In this document: one piece after another, positions 1 through 5,908 of the stretch
How positions within the stretch are numbered: position 1 is the stretch's first letter
Layout of the letters: each line of letters opens with the position of its first letter
Assembly (NCBI GenBank): GCA_948497845.1
Contig: CAOOMX010000045.1
Coordinates: 1-8,813 of the forward strand
Direction of reading: 5' to 3'
Source of the DNA: an uncultured Bacilli bacterium
GTDB taxonomy: Bacteria; Bacillota_I; Bacilli_A; RF39; UBA660
Length of the DNA: 8,813 nucleotides
Notes under the pieces: model-generated
What the model was told of the DNA's origin: nothing
Seen by the model: only the letters and a program-made list of their open reading frames with translations
The model's database searches: none
Made by a program: the position numbers and the translations under genes

Positions 1-2
1 AT

Positions 3-1343
3 GTTGTTAATGAGCATCCCATCAAGGGTGGAGATTATGGACCATATATTCAAACTGAAAGAAAGGAAATTTATCATATAGTGGCTAAATACTTAGTATC
101 TATTGGTAGAGCTTATCCTTGTTTCTGCTTAGAAGAAGATTTATCAAAAATGAGAGAACATCAAGAAAAGAAAAAAGATCGAATTGGTTATTATGGACAT
201 TATGCAAAATGTAGAAACTTAAGTTATGAAGAAATAAAAAAACATATTGAGAATGGAGACAAATGGGTACTTAGGTTAAAATCTATGGGTGATTTTAATA
301 AAAAGATAATATTTAAAGACTTAGTTAAAGGAACTATTGAAATGCCTGAAAACGATATAGATCAAGTTTTAATTAAATCCGATGGGATTCCACCATACGC
401 ATTAGCTCATGTATGTGATGACCATTTTATGAGAGTTACTACAGTTACAAGAGATGATTCATATATTTCATCAGTACCTTATCATTTGGAATTATGGAAT
501 GCTTGTGGTTTTAAAGCTCCAAAGTTTGCACATTTACTTCCTCTTAACATAAAAGAAGGAAATACTATTCGAAAGATAAGCAAAAGGAAAGATCCAACAG
601 CAGCTGTATCATTTTATCATGAAAAAGGAATTCCAGTAGAAGCAATTAAACTATATTTTGCAACAATAATGAATTCTAATTTTGAGGGGTGGCTTTTGCA
701 AAATCCAGATAAATCATTTAGAAATTTTGAATTTTCATTTAGTAAAATGAGTAAAAGCGGTCCATTATTTGATTTAGAAAAAGTGATAAATATTTCTAAA
801 AATTATTTATCAAGGTTATCAGCTGTAGAAGTATATGACAATTTATTAATTTGGGCAAAAGAGTTTGATGTTGCATTTGCTAATCTCATTACAAAATATA
901 AAGACTATACTATAGGTATTTTGAATATTGAAAGAGAACAAAAGAAACCGCGTAAAGACTTTAGTTGCTATTCTGAAATAAAATCATATATTTGGTATAT
1001 GTATGATGAGTTGTTTGGCAATGTCCATTATGAATGGCAAAATGTTAATAATATAGAAGAAATAAAAACCATTCTACTTGATTATATTGATAATTATTAT
1101 AATGATAATGATGATAAAGATTCTTGGTTTAATAGAATGAAAGAATTATCAGAAAAATATGGATATTGTTCAAATATTAAAGTGTACAAAGAAAATCCAG
1201 ATAATTATAAAGGAAGTATTGTGGATATAAGCATGGTTTTAAGAGTAGCTTTAACAACAAAATCAATGACACCAGATTTATATGAAATTATGAAATTGTT
1301 AGGAAAAGAACGAATAAAATCAAGATTTGACTATATTAAATAA
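3..1343 (+). CDS. gltX: Glutamate--tRNA ligase, C-terminal part (5' end outside window)
   Basis: Class I glutamyl-tRNA synthetase, which charges tRNA-Glu with glutamate in the cytosol. The frame is open to the left edge: the residues before the first possible start (GTG at 81) read as GluRS sequence (GGDYGPYIQTERKEIY), so that GTG is internal and the gene is cut by the window. The 446 residues present include the AYPCFC segment, a YISSVPYHLELW stretch typical of the catalytic domain, and KISKRKDP (fragment residues 191-198), which is this family's version of the KMSKS loop. The rest is the helical anticodon-binding region. The family is usually about 550 residues, so about 100 N-terminal residues, including the HIGH motif, are missing. 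The similarity is to the clostridial GluRS branch. The gene ends in TAA, with no following gene on the same strand for almost 2 kb. Confidence 0.95.
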   Translation, partial: VVNEHPIKGGDYGPYIQTERKEIYHIVAKYLVSIGRAYPCFCLEEDLSKMREHQEKKKDRIGYYGHYAKCRNLSYEEIKKHIENGDKWVLRLKSMGDFNKKIIFKDLVKGTIEMPENDIDQVLIKSDGIPPYALAHVCDDHFMRVTTVTRDDSYISSVPYHLELWNACGFKAPKFAHLLPLNIKEGNTIRKISKRKDPTAAVSFYHEKGIPVEAIKLYFATIMNSNFEGWLLQNPDKSFRNFEFSFSKMSKSGPLFDLEKVINISKNYLSRLSAVEVYDNLLIWAKEFDVAFANLITKYKDYTIGILNIEREQKKPRKDFSCYSEIKSYIWYMYDELFGNVHYEWQNVNNIEEIKTILLDYIDNYYNDNDDKDSWFNRMKELSEKYGYCSNIKVYKENPDNYKGSIVDISMVLRVALTTKSMTPDLYEIMKLLGKERIKSRFDYIK

Positions 1344-1348
1344 TAAAA

Positions 1349-1378
1349 TTGTGTTAGAATTATATCAGTTAATATTAT
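1349..1378 (+). promoter_or_regulatory. Possible weak promoter for a short RNA
   Basis: TTGTGT (1349-1354) is followed after 18 nt by TATTAT (1373-1378), just past the gltX stop. The -10 matches 5 of 6 consensus bases and the -35 only 3 of 6. In an AT-rich spacer this could arise by chance. It is listed because it would start an RNA near 1385 that runs straight into two hairpins. Confidence 0.2.
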
Positions 1379-1384
1379 TACTAA

Positions 1385-1470
1385 CTACTTCTTTTGCCCA
1401 AAGAGTTGTTGTACTTCTCTCTCGGGCACCAGATTGATAGGAAACTCCACTTTTATGTTGGAGTTTTAAT
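1385..1470 (+). ncRNA. Possible structured RNA or gltX trailer with two hairpins
   Basis: The first hairpin pairs GCCC (1396-1399) with GGGC (1424-1427). A second inner helix pairs AGAG (1402-1405) with CTCT (1419-1422), leaving a 13-nt loop and a small internal loop. It is followed by an 8-bp terminator-like hairpin (1442-1466). The GC-rich stem stands out in very AT-rich surroundings. I do not recognise it as a known riboswitch, T-box or tRNA. It could be an independent small RNA, the 3' trailer of the gltX mRNA, or a remnant of a mobile element end. No protein-coding frame covers it. Confidence 0.25.
1442..1470 (+). terminator. Probable intrinsic terminator downstream of gltX
   Basis: AAACTCCA (1442-1449) pairs perfectly with TGGAGTTT (1459-1466) around a 9-nt loop. 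TTTT then AAT follows, so the U-tract is short. It is the best plus-strand terminator after gltX and lies about 100 nt beyond its stop codon. Confidence 0.55.
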
Positions 1471-1564
1471 ATGTCTAAAACTATGGTTACAGAAATTAAA
1501 TTGCTATTGTAAATTTAGTAAACACACTTGCATATTGGCAAAAACAATATAAGGGAGATTTTAT

Positions 1565-1698
1565 ATGGAATTTATAATAGAGAAAAAGGAATGAATCCAT
1601 TAGATTATTGTTTAATAAGTGATGAAACATTACAGCAATTAGGCCCACATTGCAATTATGATACTACAGTTTTTTATAATCATACGATAAAGAAATAA
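1565..1698 (+). other. Doubtful pair of tiny overlapping ORFs, or gene remnant
   Basis: A good ribosome binding site (AAGGGAG at 1551-1557, 7 nt before the ATG at 1565) leads into only nine codons (MEFIIEKKE, stop TGA at 1592-1594). That stop overlaps the ATG at 1591 of a 35-codon ORF in the -1 frame, beginning MNPLDYCLISDETLQQL and ending at 1698. The second frame stays open upstream of its ATG, and the junction lies at an A5GG run. The arrangement could be translational coupling, a frameshifted or decayed gene, or chance. I recognise neither peptide. Only the strong Shine-Dalgarno site and the close overlap argue for translation. Confidence 0.2.
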
Positions 1699-1760
1699 AG
1701 TTATTGAACGTCCTCCTGGCTTCCTTTAGAGCACTAAATTAATTTTTACTCTAATAATAG

Positions 1761-1786
1761 AAAAAGGCTACTCTACTAAAGTAACC
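1761..1786 (-). terminator. Intrinsic terminator ending the minus-strand pair
   Basis: On the minus strand, GGTTACT pairs with AGTAGCC (7 bp including one G-T wobble; arms 1780-1786 and 1766-1772) around a 7-nt loop and runs directly into TTTTT (1765-1761). It lies 21 nt after the stop of the 54-codon gene and suggests that gene is transcribed. The same hairpin read on the plus strand is followed by a less regular T-rich run, so it may work both ways. Confidence 0.65.
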
Positions 1787-1807
1787 TATTTTAAATATAT
1801 TATTTTT

Positions 1808-1972
1808 TTATTTATCATCAACTATTTTTTCGATGATTGATGGAATTTCATCCCAACTAGAAGTTTGACATCCAGAATAATCTGCATTAAAAGGTCCAAA
1901 TAAAATTTCATCCATTTTATATTCTTTGTTAATTTCTTTAGCTACTGCTTCATGTATTCTTGCTGATGCCAT
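1808..1972 (-). CDS. Small 54-residue protein, possibly a truncated N-terminus of a larger family
   Basis: The ORF reads ATG (1972-1970) to TAA (1810-1808) and starts MASARIHEAVAKEINK. An AGGA Shine-Dalgarno site lies about 9 nt upstream, and an intrinsic terminator follows the stop, so it has the signals of a real gene despite its size. It lies 55 nt after the 361-codon gene on the same strand and probably shares its transcript. From memory, the opening resembles the N-terminus of zinc-dependent phospholipase C-like proteins of Firmicutes (MASxxIH, then a LxGxxxPDxS-like stretch). Here ILFGPFNADYS would fill the second position. Those proteins run to about 200 residues, so this would be a shortened relative or a remnant. 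It has one Cys, no membrane segment and an acidic C-terminus. Function unknown. Confidence 0.6.
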   Translation of the reverse strand: MASARIHEAVAKEINKEYKMDEILFGPFNADYSGCQTSSWDEIPSIIEKIVDDK

Positions 1973-2027
1973 TTAATCATTTCCTAACAAAATCAATTAT
2001 AGCATACCTAAACAGCAAATACATAAT

Positions 2028-3113
2028 TTAACGTTTAGGACCTCCAAAAGAAGGGGGACAAGATGTATCAGACGAATTATATTTATGTGGATATAAAATT
2101 CTATTAATCTCTTCTACCCGCTCATCAAAAGTTAAGTATCTTACTGCTAATCCAGGCTGTGGCTGTATAGTAGAAACATTATAAAAATTATATAATAAAG
2201 CCCTCCTGCCTTCTGTCGTCGGAAAAAAAGTCGCTTCGAAATATCCTCTTTCATCCATAGTTGAATTTGTTATAATGCCGGTTTCAGGATTATAACGTGA
2301 TTTTACATTCTTATCTTTAAGAGTTATACATCTTCCATCTTTAGATAACAAAATACCTTTTCGAAACATTAATAAAGTTATAAACATTTTCATATATTCA
2401 TAAGCCTCTTTAACATCTTGTCCAGTTAAAGTTAATTTAGTACTACTTGTTAATCCATAAAGGAAATTAAATGTTTGTTTCGCTTCTAAAATAGCATCAG
2501 TTATTCTATGACTATAAGCTTCACCTGGTGTTTCAGGAGCATAATACACCCCTGGAGTATTAGTATCATAAAGCCAAGCTAGAGATCTTTCACAACCAAT
2601 GAATAAAGAAACATTCTCTTGATAAACACTTCTAATTGCACTTTCTACTTTCTCTTTATTTTTTGCATCACTATATATAATTATTCTATCACATTGTTCC
2701 ATACCAGTAGTTAATTGATACTTAAACCTTACAGGTACACATTGTAACGAAAATTTTTCAACCAATTTTTTTACCAATTCATGCATATTATTTGGATTAG
2801 GAGCTATATAAAATCTACTAGTTATATTTCCCATCCTTTCTGTATTCATTTTTACCCATTTATATTCTTTATTTTGATTTTTAGTTCTAATATTTAAATG
2901 TTGAACAGATCTTAAAAACGCTTCCAATTCTAATTCTTTTTGCTCTAAATTTCTAGGACTATATTTTGAAGCATATAATTTATCTCTTAAAATATAACTT
3001 TCTGTATCTTTATTACATTTAAATGCTATTTGAGCTAACCCTAAAATAATTGAATCATCTACGGGCTTAACAAGACTCTTTAATGAAATCAAATTTGGAT
3101 TTGTTTTATTCAC
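2028..3113 (-). CDS. Uncharacterised 361-residue protein with weak HopA1-like similarity
   Basis: A soluble protein with no signal peptide or membrane segment. Residues about 99-211 (RFYIAPNPNNMHELVKKL, PVRFKYQL, CDRIIIYSD, then PGEAYSHRITDAI) follow the order expected in the HopA1 family: a strand with N/P, a helix, a V-P-xRFK strand, a D-R-xxx-Y strand, then P-G-xxYxxHR. HopA1 is a Pseudomonas syringae type III effector, but bacteria without type III secretion carry homologous domains of unknown role, and nothing here suggests secretion. The start is chosen at GTG 3113 because AAGAGG (3130-3125) then sits 11 nt upstream. The longer reading from GTG 3125 would overlap its own ribosome binding site. 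The C-terminus is Pro/Gly/Ser-rich. It is divergent from the two-TM gene and probably co-transcribed with the 54-codon gene. The family call is from pattern memory only. Confidence 0.85.
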   Translation of the reverse strand: MNKTNPNLISLKSLVKPVDDSIILGLAQIAFKCNKDTESYILRDKLYASKYSPRNLEQKELELEAFLRSVQHLNIRTKNQNKEYKWVKMNTERMGNITSRFYIAPNPNNMHELVKKLVEKFSLQCVPVRFKYQLTTGMEQCDRIIIYSDAKNKEKVESAIRSVYQENVSLFIGCERSLAWLYDTNTPGVYYAPETPGEAYSHRITDAILEAKQTFNFLYGLTSSTKLTLTGQDVKEAYEYMKMFITLLMFRKGILLSKDGRCITLKDKNVKSRYNPETGIITNSTMDERGYFEATFFPTTEGRRALLYNFYNVSTIQPQPGLAVRYLTFDERVEEINRILYPHKYNSSDTSCPPSFGGPKR

Positions 3114-3138
3114 AAGAACATGCACCTCTTATACAAAT

Positions 3139-3147
3139 ATTTTACCA
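3139..3147 (-). promoter_or_regulatory. Possible extended -10 promoter for the HopA1-like gene
   Basis: On the minus strand TGG precedes TAAAAT (3144-3139), an extended -10 arrangement (TGn then a 5/6 hexamer). No good -35 is found 17 nt upstream (TATTAA). It would give a short leader of about 20 nt to the GTG at 3113, with the ribosome binding site inside it. Confidence 0.3.
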
Positions 3148-3224
3148 TAAAATTTCAGTTTTTAATATGTTCAAGAGCTAAAGCAATAACCGATAAAATA
3201 AAAGATGGCACAATAAAAATTTAA

Positions 3225-3253
3225 TTGAAATTGCAAGATATATCTTATATAAT
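3225..3253 (+). promoter_or_regulatory. Strong sigma-A-type promoter for the two-TM coiled-coil gene
   Basis: TTGAAA (3225-3230), a 17-nt spacer and a perfect TATAAT (3248-3253). Transcription would begin near 3260, only about 18 nt before the ATG at 3278. GGAGAT (3265-3270) is the ribosome binding site, so the leader is very short. Confidence 0.8.
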
Positions 3254-3261
3254 ATATCTTG
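3234..3261. repeat. Perfect 10-bp inverted repeat over the -10, candidate operator
   Basis: CAAGATATAT (3234-3243) and ATATATCTTG (3252-3261) are exact reverse complements separated by 8 nt. The palindrome covers the second half of the promoter spacer, the TATAAT box and the presumed transcription start. This is where a dimeric repressor would block polymerase. The A/T content makes part of the match easy, but the outer CAAG/CTTG pairs add specificity. No regulator gene is visible next to it, so the binding protein, if any, is unknown. Confidence 0.5.
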
Positions 3262-3277
3262 ATTGGAGATAATATTT

Positions 3278-4093
3278 ATGCAAGACAAATTCAGTCGATT
3301 AATCAATGTTTTAAAAAACAAACTTTCTTCTAAAAAAAGGAATTTAAACGAAACATCAACACTATTAGACAAAAAGAAGTTAGAAGAAAGAAATACTGTT
3401 AAACAAATAGAAGAACAACAAAGAAATTTAAGCAATTTAAAGGCAGACAAAAAAGCATATAAAAGATACCCTTTTTATACACTAGCTTTTATAGCAAAAC
3501 TAGCTGTAGTTTTAATAAGTTCTTTAGCTAGTCTAGGAATCATCTACTGGCTACGAGCAGACGTTATTGCAACTAGTCAACAAAATGTTATAGCAGGCCT
3601 TTGTCAACCAATGACAGGTTGGGCAAGACTCACATTAAATGGTATATATCTAGGAATTACAATCTTGATTGCGGGTTTTAGTATTGTAGCGATTAAAAAC
3701 GCAACAGAAGAACAAAAGAAATTAAATACTCTACGAAAAAAGTACCCTTCTTTAGAGCAAATAGAATCATTAATAAAAAGTGCAAGTCTTGATTTAGATC
3801 ATTTAACTACTAGTTTACAAAGTATAAAAGAAGAAATTATTGCCTTAACTTCTAGAGTAGAAATTCTAGAATTAGAAAAAAACACTTTAGAACAAAAACT
3901 TGCTTTAGCAAAAGATAAGTTTATAAATGCATGTGAGTTAATAGATTCATATAAAACTGAAAGTTTACTAGATATAATGCCACAAGAAGGTTTAGACGAA
4001 TCATTTGCGAGGTTAGATGACGAAGAATCCTCTAGAAAAAATGAAATTTTAAGTAGAACCAAACCAAATCCAATAGAGAGAAAAAAAAATTGA
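3278..4093 (+). CDS. Coiled-coil protein with two transmembrane segments, unknown function
   Basis: A 271-residue membrane protein starting MQDKFSRLIN at ATG 3278, with GGAGAT 7 nt upstream. An in-frame TTG at 3263 lies in front of that ribosome binding site and is not used as the start. Residues 24-60 are charged and helical (KKKLEERNTVKQIEEQQ). Hydrophobic segments lie at about 66-92 and 118-141. Between them is a loop of about 25 residues with one Cys and Pro/Gly. Residues 145-225 form a long coiled coil with heptad-like Leu/Ile spacing. The tail is charged and ends in a Lys run. Both long helical regions would lie on the same side, probably the cytoplasm. I recognise no family. The layout recalls membrane-anchored scaffold or sensor proteins, which is inference. 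It has its own strong promoter and a palindrome, and diverges from the HopA1-like gene. Confidence 0.85.
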   Translation: MQDKFSRLINVLKNKLSSKKRNLNETSTLLDKKKLEERNTVKQIEEQQRNLSNLKADKKAYKRYPFYTLAFIAKLAVVLISSLASLGIIYWLRADVIATSQQNVIAGLCQPMTGWARLTLNGIYLGITILIAGFSIVAIKNATEEQKKLNTLRKKYPSLEQIESLIKSASLDLDHLTTSLQSIKEEIIALTSRVEILELEKNTLEQKLALAKDKFINACELIDSYKTESLLDIMPQEGLDESFARLDDEESSRKNEILSRTKPNPIERKKN

Positions 4094-4118
4094 CACTGAC
4101 ATCATAAAATGATATATT
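4090..4118 (+). promoter_or_regulatory. Near-consensus promoter for the Nudix gene
   Basis: A perfect TTGACA -35 (4090-4095) is followed after 17 nt by TATATT (4113-4118). The -35 overlaps the TGA stop of the upstream gene (4091-4093), so the Nudix gene can be transcribed on its own although it follows on the same strand. A small inverted repeat (ATCAT at 4101-4105, ATGAT at 4109-4113) lies in the spacer. Confidence 0.75.
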
Positions 4119-4160
4119 TTTATAAAGATTTAATAATATATAATCAAAGGAGAAACAAAT

Positions 4161-4709
4161 ATGACAACTGAACTTATTGATGTGCTTGATGAAAATGGAA
4201 TATTAACTGGAGAAGTTTTACCAAGAAAAGAAGTGCATAAAAAAGGATTGTGGCATAGAGCAATTGTAGTTGCAATCGTAAACGAAAAAAATGAAATTTT
4301 ATTACAACAAAGATCCGAAAACAAAGAAAAGAATGCTGGAATGTGGGACATTTCAGTAGCTGGGCATATTTCTGCTGGACAAGATGCTTTATCTGCAGCT
4401 GCTCGTGAAATCAATGAAGAGGTAAATGTTTTACTAGGCTATAGAACTGAAATAAAAGATTTCAGATATATGTATTGTTTTAGAAAAGAACAAAAATTTA
4501 GTGATGATTTTATAGAAAGACAATTTTATGATTTCTTTATTTTAAGAACATCTGGAGTTGATGATAAAACCTTATGTTTTCAAAAAGAAGAAGTACAAGC
4601 TGTAAAATTTGTAGATTTATCAGCCTTGCAAAAAATGGTTGAAAATAAAGAAATAGTTGAAAGGCCTGAAATTTATCAAATATTAACAAGCTTCTTATTT
4701 AGATTTTAA
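4161..4709 (+). CDS. Nudix hydrolase, IPP-isomerase-like (YfcD type)
   Basis: A 182-residue cytosolic Nudix protein. The family uses Mg2+ to cleave nucleoside-diphosphate-linked compounds. Members that open with ELIDVLDENG and contain KGLWHRAIVV are close to isopentenyl-diphosphate isomerases and the YfcD/YfiD-like Nudix group, but their substrates are mostly unknown. The Nudix box is at residues 68-90: G68, a Q at position 74 where the consensus has Glu, then the intact core R82-E83-I84-N85-E86-E87, with Asn at 89 in place of Gly. The three core glutamates that bind metal are present, so activity is likely. It lacks clear evidence of the IPP isomerase catalytic Cys context, so hydrolase is the safer call. 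AAAGGAG (4146-4152) precedes the ATG. It has its own promoter and terminator, so it is monocistronic. Confidence 0.9.
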   Translation: MTTELIDVLDENGILTGEVLPRKEVHKKGLWHRAIVVAIVNEKNEILLQQRSENKEKNAGMWDISVAGHISAGQDALSAAAREINEEVNVLLGYRTEIKDFRYMYCFRKEQKFSDDFIERQFYDFFILRTSGVDDKTLCFQKEEVQAVKFVDLSALQKMVENKEIVERPEIYQILTSFLFRF

Positions 4710-4725
4710 TAGAAATAAAAACTTA

Positions 4726-4760
4726 AAAACTCGATTCCCTATTATCAAGAATCGAGTTTT
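4726..4760. terminator. Bidirectional intrinsic terminator between convergent genes
   Basis: AAAACTCGATTC (4726-4737) pairs perfectly with GAATCGAGTTTT (4749-4760): a 12-bp stem with an 11-nt loop. On the plus strand it ends in TTTT and an AT-rich run. On the minus strand the A-rich sequence before it supplies a T-rich tail. It lies 17 nt after the Nudix stop and 5 nt after the stop of the convergent P-loop gene, so it serves both. Confidence 0.85.
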
Positions 4761-4764
4761 ATAT

Positions 4765-5313
4765 TTACTTCTTATTTTCTAAATAATTTACAGCTTCTTC
4801 TATGCTTTTAAATGTAGGAACTCCTTTTTGACTAAAGCGTAAGAAATATTCTCTATTTTTTCTTATTTTATCTATATTTTCGCTCGTTAAACCACCACCA
4901 TAACAAGTCTTTTCGCGTAATTTAATGTATTCTAAATGTTTTTCGAAATCTGGCATAACAACAGCATCTGGAATAGCATGCACACAACTAGCTCCAATAA
5001 TCCAAAAGCCCATTTCTCTTGCTATATGGGTAATAACATCAGCTCTTTGTTCAATAACATCTATTGTTTTACCACTCCAATTCCACCAATCACCATTAGG
5101 AAAAGCATTTGTAACTTCCCACAAAAGATCTCCATCGATCCAATTTTTTATTTGCTGATGTTCCACAAAATAGCTTTTACCAATCCCTGATGGCCCATAA
5201 ATAAAATATCCTTTTTTATGAAGCACATATTCTTTTTTTAACTTATCATATAAAGCTGTCCCATCACTAAAAATAAGAGGTGTATCAAAATCATATAAGT
5301 TATTTTCTTCCAT
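4765..5313 (-). CDS. P-loop NTPase, kinase-like, unknown substrate
   Basis: A 182-residue soluble protein with a clear Walker A motif, GPSGIGKS, at residues 40-47. It is preceded by the hydrophobic strand YFIY, so it binds ATP or GTP. An IDGD segment at 59-62 comes soon after, in the manner of small P-loop kinases where an Asp follows the first strand. A Trp-rich stretch (GDWWNWSGK, 74-82) and FWIIGAS (103-109), a possible buried strand, follow. The C-terminal half is charged and helical, with FEKHLEYIKLREK at 123-135. The substrate cannot be told. A phage-type or nucleotide-kinase-like role is conceivable but unproved. It is the last gene of the operon, starting 1 nt after the pentapeptide gene's stop, with AAGGAG inside the end of that gene. 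A strong terminator follows. Confidence 0.85.
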   Translation of the reverse strand: MEENNLYDFDTPLIFSDGTALYDKLKKEYVLHKKGYFIYGPSGIGKSYFVEHQQIKNWIDGDLLWEVTNAFPNGDWWNWSGKTIDVIEQRADVITHIAREMGFWIIGASCVHAIPDAVVMPDFEKHLEYIKLREKTCYGGGLTSENIDKIRKNREYFLRFSQKGVPTFKSIEEAVNYLENKK

Positions 5314-5314
5314 A

Positions 5315-5908
5315 TTATAAAAACTCCTTAATTTGTACCCCCATTCCTATAACTAAGTCAATAGCTTGTTCCATAGATAACGTTGCTCCTTTAAAAGAAG
5401 TTATATCACCAGTAATACTAATAAATTTAGCATTTTGAAACAATACATTTTCACAATCTAACTCTACTACTTTAAAATCTTCAAAAGAAGATGTTAAAAA
5501 ATCACATGAAGACAATTCCAAAGCCTCAAAAGTAACACTCAATAGCCTAGCATTAACAGCAACATCATTTAATTTCATTTTTGAAAAAGAACAAAATTGC
5601 AAAAAAGAATCATCAATTTTTAAATCACGAATTTTTCCGTCATCAAAAACAACATCTGTTAGTTTACTATCCAAAAAATGAATATTTTTAGCACTAACAT
5701 GTATAAAATAGCAATTAACGAACTCACAATTTAAAAAAGTAATTTGTTCCATATAAAGGTCTCTAAAAATAACATGTTGAAACTTACATTTTTGAAACGT
5801 AACTTCTTCAATGGAATCCAACTTAAAAGTTAAATTGGTAAGTTCTTCATCAAGATAGGTATCAAAACTAATACTTTCATCCTCATTATATTTATCAATT
5901 AAATGCAT
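5315..5908 (-). CDS. Pentapeptide-repeat protein
   Basis: A 197-residue protein that falls into five-residue steps from about residue 37 to 177 (TFQKC KFQHV IFRDL, TFLNC EFVNC YFIHV and so on), with Phe or Leu at the central position of most steps. This is the signature of the right-handed quadrilateral beta-helix. The repeats are degenerate, with few of the usual Ala/Asn, and are Cys-rich. The end, LSMEQAIDLVIGMGVQI (177-193), resembles the C-terminal helix of Qnr and related pentapeptide proteins that mimic DNA and bind gyrase. Gyrase binding here is only a suggestion. The ATG overlaps the scpB stop by 1 nt (TAATG), so it is translationally coupled to scpB. Placement directly after the condensin genes would suit a role around DNA topology, but that is inference. 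Confidence 0.85.
   Translation of the reverse strand: MHLIDKYNEDESISFDTYLDEELTNLTFKLDSIEEVTFQKCKFQHVIFRDLYMEQITFLNCEFVNCYFIHVSAKNIHFLDSKLTDVVFDDGKIRDLKIDDSFLQFCSFSKMKLNDVAVNARLLSVTFEALELSSCDFLTSSFEDFKVVELDCENVLFQNAKFISITGDITSFKGATLSMEQAIDLVIGMGVQIKEFL

Noticed and set aside
81..83. GTG as the gltX start
   Set aside because: The frame continues upstream to the window edge with recognisable GluRS residues, so this codon is internal.
744..758. A literal KMSKS in the GluRS fragment (residues 248-252)
   Set aside because: The catalytic KMSKS-loop equivalent is KISKR at 573-587. Clostridial-type GluRS carry a KMSxSG stretch at this later position, so the exact match is coincidental.
1471..1512. 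ATG-initiated 13-codon ORF (MSKTMVTEIKLLL) after the terminator hairpin
   Set aside because: No ribosome binding site (only the hairpin precedes it), and no continuation in another frame gives a recognisable protein. A transposase remnant was considered, but no matching sequence or terminal repeats were seen.
1344..1807. tRNA, T-box or CRISPR in the post-gltX spacer
   Set aside because: No cloverleaf with a TTCGA-type T arm, no T-box bulge sequence and no regularly spaced direct repeats could be found on reading both strands.
1808..3113. Toxin-antitoxin pair (large plus small gene)
   Set aside because: Neither protein shows toxin or DNA-binding antitoxin features, the larger one is too long for the usual pairs, and the gap is 55 nt with no overlap.
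3178..3450. Minus-strand 90-codon ORF, hydrophobic and Ser/Leu/Phe-rich
   Set aside because: It overlaps the promoter and N-terminus of the two-TM gene, has no ribosome binding site, and its composition is that of antisense to Lys/Glu-rich coding sequence.
3799..4414. Minus-strand ORFs opposite the two-TM gene (3799-4062) and the Nudix gene (4130-4414)
   Set aside because: Both are antisense shadows of well-supported genes with promoters and ribosome binding sites on the plus strand.
4925..5190. Two plus-strand ORFs of 77 and 84 codons
   Set aside because: Both lie antisense within the P-loop gene, without ribosome binding sites or family features.
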